Part shown: positions 49,955 to 58,823 of the stretch, one piece after another
How the letters are laid out: each line of letters opens with the position of its first letter
Position numbering within the stretch: position 1 is the stretch's first letter
DNA from: an uncultured Dehalococcoidia bacterium
GTDB lineage: Bacteria; Chloroflexota; Dehalococcoidia; Lucifugimonadales; UBA3495
DNA: 64,000 bases
Direction of reading: 5' to 3'
Assembly: GCA_958296445.1 (NCBI GenBank)
Contig: OY282565.1
Span: 909,936-973,935 of the forward strand
The notes under the pieces: generated by a model
Told to the model about the DNA's origin: nothing
Database searches by the model: none
The model's input: the letters and a program-made list of their open reading frames with translations, nothing else
Made by a program: the position numbers and the translations under genes

Positions 49955-49974
49955 CGTCATTCCCGGGAATGACG
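49955..49974. repeat. Perfect 20-bp palindrome
   Basis: CGTCATTCCCGGGAATGACG reads the same on both strands. It carries the CGTCATTCCCG core of the REP-like family but with both arms abutting. It is downstream of the Rrf2 gene and may act as a terminator or as a REP remnant. Confidence 0.7.
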
Positions 49975-50049
49975 ACCCGAAAAGCGTCAAATTACGTATT
50001 TCGTCCCCAAACCCCCACACCACAACGCAACCCGCCACCCCCGCGCAGT

Positions 50050-50078
50050 TTGACATCCCGATTGGCAATCACTACAAT
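50050..50078 (+). promoter_or_regulatory. Strong sigma-70-type promoter of the Rieske-amidohydrolase
   Basis: TTGACA at 50050-50055, a 17-base spacer and TACAAT at 50073-50078. The transcript would start near 50085, with a leader of about 65 bases and GAGGAGAG before the ATG. Confidence 0.75.
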
Positions 50079-50150
50079 TCCCCGTAGCGTCCCTGGCAAC
50101 CCCACCCCCTTTCCTATTCAATCCCCCATTCAATCCGAGGAGAGTAGCCG

Positions 50151-52172
50151 ATGGCAAGCTACGACCTGATTATCCGCGGAGGAACCATCGTTGACGGCGC
50201 CCGCACGCCCCGCTACGTGAGCGACGTCGCCATCAAAGACGGGCGCATCGCCAAAATCGGCGGGCTTAACGGCGGCGACGCCGACCGGGTCATTGACGCC
50301 AAGGGACTCATCGTAGCCCCCGGCTTCGTTGACCTCCATACCCACTACGACGCCCAGATCTTCTGGGATCCCTACTGCACCCTGTCCGGCTGGCACGGCG
50401 TAACCTCCGTCGCCCTAGGCAACTGCGGCTTCGGCTTCGCCCCCTCCCGCGTCGAAGACCAAGACCGGGCCATGCTCAGTATGACCCGCAACGAAGCCAT
50501 CCCCTACGACGCCATGAAAGAGGGTATGCCCTGGAACTGGGTCACCTTCCCCGACTTCATTAACAGCTTGGAGAACACCCCCAAGGGCATCAACTGCCTG
50601 ACCTACGTCCCGCTCACCCCCCTCTACGCTTGGGTAATGGGCTGGGACGAGGCCAAGACCCGCCGCCCCACCGAGGCCGAAATCCAAGAAATGGTGCGCC
50701 TGATTCACGAGGCTATGGACCACGGCGCCTGCGGCTGGTCCGCCCAAGTCCTCGGCGAAACCTCGGTGCAGCGCGACTATGACGGCACCCCGATGATTAC
50801 CGACCTGCTCTCCGAGCATGAGGTTCTATCCTTCGCCCAAGTACTCCGCGACCGCGACGAGGGCTTCATCGAGCTGGCCTACCAAGAAACCGGCGAAGAC
50901 GGCCGCCCCTTGGGTGAAGAGACGCGCAACTTCTTCGAGCGCGTGGCCGAAGTCTCCGGCCGCCCGGTGCTGTACCAGGCCGTCGCCCCCAACGCCGTAC
51001 ACCCGGAGCAGCACCGCGAGCGCATCCGCTGGCTGGAGAGTTGCGCCGAGCGCGGCCTGCGCGTCTACGGCCAGGGCGCCACCCGCCGCGGCGGCTTCGA
51101 GCTGACCTTCGAGGACTGGAACCTCTTTGACGATACCCCGATGTGGCGCGAGGTCACCCTAGGCGACAAGGCCACCCGCAAGGCCAAGATGCAGGATCCG
51201 GCCATGCGCCAGGCCCTCAAGGACGAGTGGGACTCCGGCACTCGCCCCACCTTGGTGGTTCAAGGCTCGGTAGGCAGCCTCCAAGTGATGACCCGCAAGG
51301 TCAGGATTGACATCGGCGCCGAGTCCGACTTCACCCGGATGCCCGCCAAGGTCAACGTCGGCGGGGCCGACTACTTCCTAGTCAACACCCGCGACGGCTA
51401 CAAGCTGCTCTCCGTGGTCTGCCCCCACCAGGGCGGCGCCATCGGCGACGAGGGCGACGCCTTCGTCTGCGACACCCACGCCTACGAATACGAGCACGAC
51501 GGCGGCCGCTGCATCACCAACCCCGAACTGCGGATGAAATCCTTCGTGGTCAACGTCGTGGACGGGCGGATGATCGCCCTGGCCCCCGACGAAACCGAGG
51601 CTTCCAGCCCCCAGGCCGGTCTGACGGTACAGCAGATCGCCGACGACCAGGGCAAGCACGTCATTGACGCCCTGCTGGATATGTGCGTCGAGGACGACCT
51701 CGCCACCGAGTTCTATGCCGACACCCAAGGCCGCGACCAGGCCCAGTACACCGCCGAGGTGCTGGACTCCAACCACATCGTGGCCGGCGTATCCGACGGC
51801 GGCGCCCACGTCAAATTCCTAACCGCCGGCATCTACCCCACCGATATGCTCACCTGGCTGGTGCGCGACGAAAAGGTCATCACCCTCGAAGACGCCCACT
51901 ACAAGCTGTCCTACCTGCCCGCCCACTTCGGCGGCTTCCAGGACCGCGGCGCCATCCGCGAGGGCGCCCCGGCCGACGTGGTAATCTACGACCTCGAAAA
52001 GCTGGAAGTCCTCCCCAGCGAAGTAGCCGAAGACCTCCCCGGCGGCGAATGGCGCCGCATCCAGAAAGCCAAAGGCTACCGCTACACAATGGTAAACGGC
52101 CAAATCACCTTCGAGGACGGCGAACCCACCGGAGCCTTCCCCGGCCGCCTGCTACGCAACGGCCGCGGCTAA
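50151..52172 (+). CDS. N-acyl-D-amino-acid deacylase-type amidohydrolase with inserted Rieske domain
   Basis: 673 residues, about 100 longer than usual for the family. The amidohydrolase starts with a small beta domain (IIRGGTIVDGARTPRY) and the metal motif HTH (63-65). The barrel continues to GTRPTLVVQG (near 370). Residues about 379-483 form a Rieske domain with CPH (Cys424, His426) and CDTH (Cys440, His443). The barrel then resumes with LTVQQIADDQGKHVIDALLDM and SDGGAH (Asp549). The reading frame is open throughout. The enzyme would hydrolyse N-acyl or cyclic amides; the 2Fe-2S insertion may sense redox state or receive electrons. It is preceded by a strong promoter and ended by a strong terminator, so it is probably monocistronic. 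Confidence 0.9.
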   Translation: MASYDLIIRGGTIVDGARTPRYVSDVAIKDGRIAKIGGLNGGDADRVIDAKGLIVAPGFVDLHTHYDAQIFWDPYCTLSGWHGVTSVALGNCGFGFAPSRVEDQDRAMLSMTRNEAIPYDAMKEGMPWNWVTFPDFINSLENTPKGINCLTYVPLTPLYAWVMGWDEAKTRRPTEAEIQEMVRLIHEAMDHGACGWSAQVLGETSVQRDYDGTPMITDLLSEHEVLSFAQVLRDRDEGFIELAYQETGEDGRPLGEETRNFFERVAEVSGRPVLYQAVAPNAVHPEQHRERIRWLESCAERGLRVYGQGATRRGGFELTFEDWNLFDDTPMWREVTLGDKATRKAKMQDPAMRQALKDEWDSGTRPTLVVQGSVGSLQVMTRKVRIDIGAESDFTRMPAKVNVGGADYFLVNTRDGYKLLSVVCPHQGGAIGDEGDAFVCDTHAYEYEHDGGRCITNPELRMKSFVVNVVDGRMIALAPDETEASSPQAGLTVQQIADDQGKHVIDALLDMCVEDDLATEFYADTQGRDQAQYTAEVLDSNHIVAGVSDGGAHVKFLTAGIYPTDMLTWLVRDEKVITLEDAHYKLSYLPAHFGGFQDRGAIREGAPADVVIYDLEKLEVLPSEVAEDLPGGEWRRIQKAKGYRYTMVNGQITFEDGEPTGAFPGRLLRNGRG

Positions 52173-52199
52173 CCCCCCTCGCCAACCGCAAGCCAACGC

Positions 52200-52227
52200 A
52201 AAGGCCCCGGCAACCGCCGGGGCCTTT
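52200..52227 (+). terminator. Rho-independent terminator
   Basis: AAAGGCCCCGGC and GCCGGGGCCTTT form a 12-bp stem with an AACC loop, followed by a pyrimidine tail. It is 28 bases after the amidohydrolase stop. Confidence 0.85.
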
Positions 52228-52328
52228 CCCTTGCCCAAACCCAAGTTTGATGACACTTGCCCCTTTACACCAGACGCCCCGGCTGGTGAAATGCTGTTGC
52301 ATAATTCCCGGTATAAGGCCGTGACGCG

Positions 52329-55300
52329 ATGACCAGCCCAGCATCAAACCAGTACGGCGCAATCCTGCAAACGCTGCGGGACAACCGCGCCGAACTGCTG
52401 GCCCGCGGCGGGTACAGCGAAGACGACACTATAAAACTGCTCATCGTTCCTTTCTTGGAATACTTGGGACACCAAGCCACACACCGCCGCTCCGAGCAGG
52501 AAGCCAACCGCAACCGCCCCGACGAAACCATCTGGGACGGCCCAGTTAGCATATTCGGCAACCGCCCCAGCCGCATCATCCTAGAAGCCAAGCCCTTGGG
52601 AACCGACTTCGACCGCGGCGCCAGCCGCACCGAAACCCCAGCCCGTCAAATCAGACGCTACTTGCAAAACCATATATCCAGCGGCCCAGATACCTATGGC
52701 GTCCTCACCGACGGCGTCCGCTACCGGGTCAGCCAGCGCACCGGCCACCTTAACGACGTCAGGCACGTCGGCGAATGGAACATACTGGACGCCACCGCCC
52801 CGGACGCCCCCAACCAGCTCGCAGAGTTGGCCGACGTCCTGCGCCACGGCAATGTCCCCGCCGGTCGCGAACCCGTAGCCGCCGCCAGCAGCGCGGCGCG
52901 GGCCCTGGCCGAAGCTGTCGCCAGCGGCCGGAACCCCAGCCGCATACTGGATTTGCTAACCAGAACCCAGGAGCAAAAACCGGAAATCCGCAACGAGTTG
53001 ACGCTCACCGGCCGGGCTTTTGACGCCGCCCAAAACGATTGGGAAAGCCACGCTTGGCGCCACGCCGCCGGCCTCCGAACCGGCCAGCCCGATTTTGACG
53101 GCAGCCGCATCGTCACCGCCGTCATCCGCTATGCCACCCCCGAACCGGAAAATCCCGCCGAACTAACCCGCGGCGATGTCGCCCTGGCCGCCCGAACCTT
53201 CGCCCGCGCCGCCACCTGCCGCACTTCCGCCGTCATCGCCTATCAAGCCAACGCCGATGGCGTCATAGACCGGGCCCGGGCCGCCGTCCACTACCAGGGC
53301 CACACCGGAATGACCCCCGAATTCGACCCCCACAACCCGCCCCCGTCGGTGCTGAAAAGCCTAGAGCGAATCCGCGAATCCCTGCGCCAGCAACAGGTGA
53401 CCCCCGAGCGGCTGACCTCCGCAGTGACCGCCCAAGTCATCCGAAAAGATTTCTACGAATCCATAGCCGGATGGACTAGGGCCAAGCAGACCGGACGAAG
53501 CCGCGACGGACGCCAGACAGTGCTGCGCCACCTGATAAGAACCGTGTTCGCCTGGATCCTCAAGGAAGACGGCATTATCCCCGACGAACCCTTTGAAGAA
53601 CGGTTCGCCGCCCAGCACGGCGCCGACAATTACCACGCCGCTATCTTGACTTTCCTGTTCCGCCAGCTCAATACCCCCGAATCCCAGCGCACCGAACACC
53701 CAACCCCCGCAGTGCAACAAGCCCTGGCCGATGCCCCCTTCCTGAACGGCTCCCTTTTCGCCGACCACCCCGGCGACGAAACCTTTGCCCTAGACGATAG
53801 CGACTACTTCGGCACCGACCCGCAGCAGCCGGGGCTGTTTACCATTATGGCCCGCTACAACTGGACTACCACCGAACACACCCCCGGCGAAAGCGACCAA
53901 ACCATTGACCCGGAAATGTTGAGCAATCTCTTTGAGAACCTGATTGCCGCTACCGAGTTCTGGCAGGAAAACCCCGACCGTATGCCCGCCGGAACCTACT
54001 ACACCCCCGCCGACGTAGCTACCGAAATGGTCAAAGACGCCCTAGCCGCCGCCGTCCGCCCCCACGCCCCGCCGCGAATCACCGACGCCCAACTGCGCGA
54101 CTTGTTCAGCGACCCGGAGGCGGAACTGCCCCACCTTAATTCCGACGAAACCCGGCAATTGCATCAGGCCATCGCCAGCCTTTCCATATTCGACCCCAGC
54201 GTTGGCTCCGGCGAGTTCCCCCTCATCGCCGCCAACGCCCTGCGAACCGCCCTTGCCGCTTTGGGCGACACCGGCCCCGACCTAACCCGCCGCATCATCC
54301 AAGGGCAGTTGTACGCCCAAGACATCAACACAATGGCGACCCAAATCACCCGCTTGCGGCTGTTTATCGCCATTATGGCGGCGGAAAGAGACCTGCCGAC
54401 AACCCAACCCTTGCCCAACCTAGAAGGCCGTATCGTCTGCGCCGACACCCTGGCAACCATCGCCCGGCCCGAATGGCGCCCGGAAATGACCGGCGGACTC
54501 GAGGACGCCAACCCCGAAATCCAGAACGCCTTGACCGGACTGGCCGACGTGCGCCGCCAGTGGCTTAACGCGCATACCGAAGCGGAAAAATCAGCCGTGC
54601 GGGCCCAAGACGACGACGCCCGCCAACGGCTGATTGACGTCCTGGAGCGTACCGGCAACGCCGACCACCCCGAAATCAGCGGGTTCGCCCGCTACCAACT
54701 GCTCGAACCCGGCGCCGCCCACGCCATCACCGACGCCCGTCTGTTGTTCTACGCCCCCGACTGGCGCGGCTTCGACGTCGTAATCGGCAATCCCCCCTAC
54801 GAACTTATCGCCAAAGGCCAAAAAGCCGTCCAGCGCAACGCAGAAAGAAAACGCCTTCGTGAAAACAAGCAGTACCAAACCACCAACGGCGGCGACCTGT
54901 ACAACCTGTTTTGCGAAGTATCCCTAACCCTAGTCAAGCAGAATGACGGCGTAGTAACCCTGGTTGTCCCGCTTTCGCTGGCTTTTGGGCAAAGCCAGAA
55001 TGCAACGCGCCGCTTGTTTGAGCAACGCGCCCATAGCATCCGGTTGCGCCATCAAGACAACCGCCCGGACAAGACATTTCACGAAAGCCCGGTAGCGCAC
55101 CCCGAAAACCGCCAACGCACTACTATTATCACGGCAGTGACCGGAAACCGGCAGGCGGTTATTGAAACCACCGGAACCGGGAAATGGGCCAAATCCCAAA
55201 GGGAGCAATACCTTCTTAACCGACGTTACACCCGAGTTCCGGCAATGCTGCCAAGGCTGCACGCCAACTTGACTAATCAATGGCCGCGGATTCCGTCTGA

Positions 55301-55859
55301 AGCCGTTAGCCGTCTGATAGCGGAAATGCAGGCGCAACGGCGCACCATCGGCAACTTAGCCGCGCTAGGTGAGACCGAGTATGCCATTGCGTTCCCGCAA
55401 ACTGTCTACGAATTCATCACGGCAACTCCAGCCGGAATGTTGCAACGCGGAGAAATAGTACATTCTCTAGCCGGTGAGGCTGAACTGGAATTGGCGATGG
55501 CGGCCTTAAATGGACACGTGGCCTATGCTTGGTGGCGTGTTTGGGGCGACGCCTTTCACATCAACGATTACGAAATGACCAGCATCACCATTCCAGACCG
55601 ATGGCTGGATGATGCAAACACCAACGCCCTAGCCCGGAGGCTAGGGCGGGAATTGATAGACGCCATCACGCCGGAAAACATAGTAACCAGCCGTTCAGGA
55701 ACCGGCGGCAACACCTTTGAGAACGTCAACTTCTACCACGCTTGCCCCGCCACCATCCGCCAACTGGACGAACTCCACCTAACCGCCCTCGGCCTACCCC
55801 CCCAACCCCTGCTACCCCAACTCCGCACCATCCGCTCCGGCAGCAACTGGCGCCTATAA
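52329..55859 (+). CDS. Single-chain restriction-modification enzyme (type IIG-like)
   Basis: 1176 residues. The N-terminal region has a PD-(D/E)xK nuclease pattern: RIILEAKPLG near residues 81-91 and surrounding acidic residues. A helical linker region (about 200-520) leads to the N6-adenine methyltransferase: YYTPADVATEMV, motif I DPSVGSGEF (from 622) and motif IV NPPY (821-824). A C-terminal region of about 300 residues is the probable target-recognition domain. It resembles Eco57I-type fused enzymes that both cut and methylate one sequence. No separate specificity or methyltransferase gene is nearby. Base composition matches the chromosome. The target is not deducible from sequence. Confidence 0.85.
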   Translation: MTSPASNQYGAILQTLRDNRAELLARGGYSEDDTIKLLIVPFLEYLGHQATHRRSEQEANRNRPDETIWDGPVSIFGNRPSRIILEAKPLGTDFDRGASRTETPARQIRRYLQNHISSGPDTYGVLTDGVRYRVSQRTGHLNDVRHVGEWNILDATAPDAPNQLAELADVLRHGNVPAGREPVAAASSAARALAEAVASGRNPSRILDLLTRTQEQKPEIRNELTLTGRAFDAAQNDWESHAWRHAAGLRTGQPDFDGSRIVTAVIRYATPEPENPAELTRGDVALAARTFARAATCRTSAVIAYQANADGVIDRARAAVHYQGHTGMTPEFDPHNPPPSVLKSLERIRESLRQQQVTPERLTSAVTAQVIRKDFYESIAGWTRAKQTGRSRDGRQTVLRHLIRTVFAWILKEDGIIPDEPFEERFAAQHGADNYHAAILTFLFRQLNTPESQRTEHPTPAVQQALADAPFLNGSLFADHPGDETFALDDSDYFGTDPQQPGLFTIMARYNWTTTEHTPGESDQTIDPEMLSNLFENLIAATEFWQENPDRMPAGTYYTPADVATEMVKDALAAAVRPHAPPRITDAQLRDLFSDPEAELPHLNSDETRQLHQAIASLSIFDPSVGSGEFPLIAANALRTALAALGDTGPDLTRRIIQGQLYAQDINTMATQITRLRLFIAIMAAERDLPTTQPLPNLEGRIVCADTLATIARPEWRPEMTGGLEDANPEIQNALTGLADVRRQWLNAHTEAEKSAVRAQDDDARQRLIDVLERTGNADHPEISGFARYQLLEPGAAHAITDARLLFYAPDWRGFDVVIGNPPYELIAKGQKAVQRNAERKRLRENKQYQTTNGGDLYNLFCEVSLTLVKQNDGVVTLVVPLSLAFGQSQNATRRLFEQRAHSIRLRHQDNRPDKTFHESPVAHPENRQRTTIITAVTGNRQAVIETTGTGKWAKSQREQYLLNRRYTRVPAMLPRLHANLTNQWPRIPSEAVSRLIAEMQAQRRTIGNLAALGETEYAIAFPQTVYEFITATPAGMLQRGEIVHSLAGEAELELAMAALNGHVAYAWWRVWGDAFHINDYEMTSITIPDRWLDDANTNALARRLGRELIDAITPENIVTSRSGTGGNTFENVNFYHACPATIRQLDELHLTALGLPPQPLLPQLRTIRSGSNWRL

Positions 55860-55931
55860 CGGCCAGCCCGCCGCGGTTAGCGTTTGGCAAAAGCCCGGAA
55901 AATCAAAAAGACGAGTGCCCCGAAACCTACT

Positions 55932-56111
55932 TTATTTTGGGCGATTGCCCAGAATCCTTAAAGCTATGCCTATTGCCGCCAAAGCCGCGCTGGTAGCCAT
56001 CATCTCAAATCTGAACTCTGCAAACCCGGATGGTGGAACTGCCCTAGTAAGGAAAATCGCCGCGGCGCCCAGAGAAATAGTACCCAAGTCCTTTAACAAA
56101 GCGTTGAGCAT
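55932..56111 (-). CDS. Small two-helix membrane protein (possibly frameshifted)
   Basis: 59 residues from the ATG at 56111. Two hydrophobic stretches are visible (LGTISLGAAAIFLT and MMATSAALAAIGIALRIL). The frame stops at GNRPK. Immediately after, another frame reads VGFGALVFLIFRAFAKR and then stops, and would join to the first if two bases were gained or one lost. The gene might therefore be a broken three-helix protein or this end could be a sequencing error. The ribosome-binding site is weak. Confidence 0.4.
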   Translation of the reverse strand: MLNALLKDLGTISLGAAAIFLTRAVPPSGFAEFRFEMMATSAALAAIGIALRILGNRPK

Positions 56112-56155
56112 CTTTGTCCATCATCAAGCGGGGTAATGTGTGCTTTGTGGCGGTT

Positions 56156-56344
56156 TTACTTTCGGATTAGAAATATCACGACAACCCCGACCATACCGCA
56201 GAGCGAAATGGCTACAACTGTATAGGCGAAAAGCAGAGTTCCGTCCATATACGGGTTGAGAATGTCAACCCCCAAGCGGTGAAATATGACAATCACCCAG
56301 CAGGTAGCAACCAGTAACGCGCCGAGTCCAATAACGGATTGCAT
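56156..56344 (-). CDS. Small two-helix membrane protein
   Basis: 62 residues. Helices at about 2-22 (VIGLGALLVATCWVIVIFH) and 38-59 (LLFAYTVVAISLCGMVGVVVIFLI), separated by a short polar loop DILNPYMDG. I chose the ATG at 56344, seven bases after GGAGGG; ATG 56359 would include that signal. No known family is recognised. It precedes the 55932-56111 ORF by 44 bases. Confidence 0.6.
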   Translation of the reverse strand: MQSVIGLGALLVATCWVIVIFHRLGVDILNPYMDGTLLFAYTVVAISLCGMVGVVVIFLIRK

Positions 56345-56452
56345 TATGAAGCCCTCCATCTATGCAAATACCCGCTGGGCTACTGCTTACCAGTATAGCA
56401 CATTAAAGCCCTGTCTACTCGCTTGGGCCTGCCTCCCATCCCCTAGCCAACC

Positions 56453-56481
56453 TTGACAACCCCGCCCCCCCGCGCTACACT
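56453..56481 (+). promoter_or_regulatory. Promoter of the cysteine operon
   Basis: TTGACA at 56453-56458, a 17-base spacer and TACACT at 56476-56481. Predicted start near 56488, about five bases before the leader peptide's ATG. Confidence 0.8.
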
Positions 56482-56492
56482 GCCCCCTACCA

Positions 56493-56546
56493 ATGAACCT
56501 GCCCGCCAGCCGTTGCGATTGCGCCTGCGCCTGTACCCCTCCATAG
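56493..56546 (+). CDS. Cys-rich leader peptide of an attenuator
   Basis: A 17-residue reading frame, MNLPASRCDCACACTPP, ends in TAG at 56544-56546. Cys codons are at 56514, 56520, 56526 and 56532. It begins about five bases after the predicted transcript start, with no Shine-Dalgarno sequence. Four Cys in seven residues is far above chance. The next genes encode a ThiF/MoeB-like protein and a CysM-like cysteine synthase. Polycysteine leader ORFs that control cysteine operons are known in mycobacteria. Confidence 0.75.
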   Translation: MNLPASRCDCACACTPP

Positions 56547-56547
56547 G

Positions 56548-56629
56548 GGGGCGGGTTGCGTCGCGTTTCGCCTGAAACCTGCGCCCGCCCCGCTTGGGGC
56601 CGCCCCCGGAGGGCAGGAGCAGGTTTTTT
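56548..56629 (+). promoter_or_regulatory. Attenuator region: antiterminator and terminator
   Basis: Terminator: AAACCTGC (56575-56582) pairs with GCAGGTTT (56619-56626), with GCCC/GGGC extending the stem inward and a T-run at 56624-56629. Antiterminator: GGGGCGGG (56548-56555) pairs perfectly with CCCGCCCC (56584-56591), which would break the inner stem. CCCGCC in the leader frame (56502-56507) can pair with GGCGGG (56550-56555). The ribosome's position on the leader peptide would decide between these states. Confidence 0.65.
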
Positions 56630-56730
56630 CTTTGGCCGCCCGGCCCCGTTCCAGTCCCGGCCCCCTGCCGGCGCGGCCCGGCCCTTGCCATATCACCGCC
56701 GCCCAGCGGCGGCCAGGAGGAACCATCATT

Positions 56731-57582
56731 ATGGTCACTCAGCCCCTTGCCCTCACCCCCCAGCAGGTTAAACGCTACAGCCGCCACATCATAATGGGCG
56801 ACGTCGGCTCCAAAGGCCAACGCGCCCTGATGCAGTCCAGCGCCCTCATCATCGGCGCCGGCGGCCTCGGCTCCCCCAGCGCCATCTACCTCTCCCTCGC
56901 CGGCGTCGGCACCGTCGGCATCGTAGACCTCGACGTCGTTGACCTCTCCAACCTCCAGCGCCAAGTGCTGCACCACACCACCGACGTAGGCCGCCCCAAA
57001 GTCCAGTCGGCCTACGACAACATCAAATCCTACAACCCCGACGTAAACGTCGTCCTCCACGAAACCTGGCTGAACTCCGAAAACGCTATGGACATCATCG
57101 GCCAGTACGACCTAGTCATCAACGGCGCCGACAACTTCGCCACCCGCTACCTAGTCAACGACGCCTGCTACCTGCTGGGCAAGCCGCTGGTGGACGGCAG
57201 CATCCTGACCTTCGACGGCCAAGCCACGGTGTTCCTGCCGGGCAAGGGCTGCTACCGCTGCCTGTTCCCCTCGCCGCCCCCGCCGGGCATGGTTCCCAAC
57301 TGCGCCGAAGCCGGCGTCCTAGGCTCAATGACCGGACTGGTCGGCAGCATCCAGGCCACCGAAGCCCTCAAGCACTTCCTCGGCATCGGCCAGTCGCTGG
57401 CCTCCCGCCTGCTGATTATTGACGCCCTAGATATGAGCTTCCGCGAGGTGCGCCTAAAGCGCAACCCCAACTGCCCGCTGTGCGGCGACACCCCCACAGT
57501 CACCCAACTCATAGACTACGAGGTTTTCTGCGGCGTCGCCGAACCCCACCAAGAACCCGCCGCCGTCGGCGCATCCGACTAG
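56731..57582 (+). CDS. ThiF/MoeB-type adenylyltransferase
   Basis: 283 residues. Adenylates the C-terminus of a ubiquitin-like sulfur-carrier protein so that sulfur can be attached. The ATP-binding loop is GAGGLGS (42-48), followed by DLSNLQRQ and the zinc pairs CYRC and CPLC. It lacks the rhodanese domain of MoeZ. In mycobacteria a MoeZ-type enzyme activates CysO for CysM; the next gene is CysM-like. No CysO-type carrier gene is in the window. The ATG at 56731 is ten bases after AGGAGG. Alternatives are thiamine, molybdopterin or thiolation pathways. Confidence 0.87.
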   Translation: MVTQPLALTPQQVKRYSRHIIMGDVGSKGQRALMQSSALIIGAGGLGSPSAIYLSLAGVGTVGIVDLDVVDLSNLQRQVLHHTTDVGRPKVQSAYDNIKSYNPDVNVVLHETWLNSENAMDIIGQYDLVINGADNFATRYLVNDACYLLGKPLVDGSILTFDGQATVFLPGKGCYRCLFPSPPPPGMVPNCAEAGVLGSMTGLVGSIQATEALKHFLGIGQSLASRLLIIDALDMSFREVRLKRNPNCPLCGDTPTVTQLIDYEVFCGVAEPHQEPAAVGASD

Positions 57583-57716
57583 GCACCCCCGGCCCAGCCC
57601 GCCGCTCATCCCGAGCTTGCTATCCCCGATCTTGCTATAAGGATGAACGGCGGCGCCCTTACCTTGTACCCTTTACCCTTACCCCCCATTCCGGCCAGCT
57701 ACCGGACAGGTCATAA

Positions 57717-58667
57717 ATGGTTGCGAAGCTGACATACAAGGGCATCCTAGACACCATCGGCGGCACGCCCACGGTGGAATTGCAGCGCATGAGCCCTAAG
57801 CCGGACGTGCGTATTTTCGCCAAGCTGGAAGGCGCCAACCCCACCGGCAGCGTCAAAGACCGCATCGCCCTCAAGATGATTGAGCAGGCCGAGGCCGACG
57901 GCGAACTCACCGGCGCCCGCACTATCTTGGAGCCGACCAGCGGCAACACCGGCATATCCCTAGCGATGATTGGCCGCATCAAAGGCTACAAAGTCGCCGT
58001 GGTAATGCCGGAAAACGTCAGCGTAGAGCGGGTGCAACTGCTGGAAGCCTACGGCGCCGAAATCATCGCATCCGACGGCTCCCGCGGCACCAACGGCTCT
58101 ATCGAAGTGGCCCAGGCCCTCATCGAAAAGCGCCCCCACGACTACCTGATGATGTACCAGTACGGCAACAGCGGCAACCCCGGGGCCCACTACGAAACCA
58201 CCGGCCCGGAAATCATCGAAGCCGTCCCCGACGTCGATATGTTCGTCGGCGGCCTCGGCACCGGCGGCACCCTGATGGGCGTCGCCCGCCGCCTCAAGGA
58301 ACACAACCCCGCCGTGAAAATCGTCGCCGTCGCCCCGGAACCCGAGGACTTCATCTCCGGCCTCCGCAGCCTAGAGGACGGCTTTATCCCCCCCATCCTA
58401 GACATTAACCTGCTGGACTCGCGGATGCTGGTGGGCAGCTTCGAGGCGTTCCAGACCACCAAGCGGCTGCTCACCGAGGAAGGCATTTTCGCCGGCGTAT
58501 CCTCCGGCTCGGTGGTCTACGGCGCCATCCGCCAAGCCGAGCGTATGGAGCGCGGCTCCATCGTCTGCCTACTGGCCGACGGCGGCTGGAAATACCTAAG
58601 CACCTACCTCTGGACGCGGGACTACGACCAGTTGCGCGAGGAATCCAAAGGCAAAATCTGGTGGTAG
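57717..58667 (+). CDS. cysM: Cysteine synthase, CysM-like
   Basis: 316 residues. PLP-dependent enzyme that makes cysteine. The PLP Lys is in NPTGSVKDR (Lys47), the phosphate loop is TSGNTG (74-79), and GGLGTGGTLMG and VSSGSVVYG follow. Several long stretches (KLEGANPTGSVKDR, ILEPTSGNTGISLAM, YQYGNSGNP, the C-terminal GWKYLST and KGKIWW end) resemble mycobacterial CysM, which uses O-phosphoserine and CysO-thiocarboxylate. An ordinary O-acetylserine sulfhydrylase (CysK) is the alternative. It follows the ThiF-like gene by 134 bases and should share its attenuator. Confidence 0.9.
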   Translation: MVAKLTYKGILDTIGGTPTVELQRMSPKPDVRIFAKLEGANPTGSVKDRIALKMIEQAEADGELTGARTILEPTSGNTGISLAMIGRIKGYKVAVVMPENVSVERVQLLEAYGAEIIASDGSRGTNGSIEVAQALIEKRPHDYLMMYQYGNSGNPGAHYETTGPEIIEAVPDVDMFVGGLGTGGTLMGVARRLKEHNPAVKIVAVAPEPEDFISGLRSLEDGFIPPILDINLLDSRMLVGSFEAFQTTKRLLTEEGIFAGVSSGSVVYGAIRQAERMERGSIVCLLADGGWKYLSTYLWTRDYDQLREESKGKIWW

Positions 58668-58823
58668 CCCCCGCCCCCCGCCCTTTGTTCCCAACCGCCC
58701 CGGCCAATCCGTGGTATGCTGGAGCAGCGCGGATGGGAAAGCCTAGATCTGGCGGCAACCCTAGTAGACTTGGGCGCTGTGCTTTACGCTATGGCAGCCG
58801 TGCTGTTTGAGAGAGGTGTCAGA

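Noticed and set aside
57583..57716. Second promoter before cysM
   Set aside because: TATAAG is present near 57635 but no -35 at suitable spacing, so co-transcription with the ThiF-like gene is simpler.
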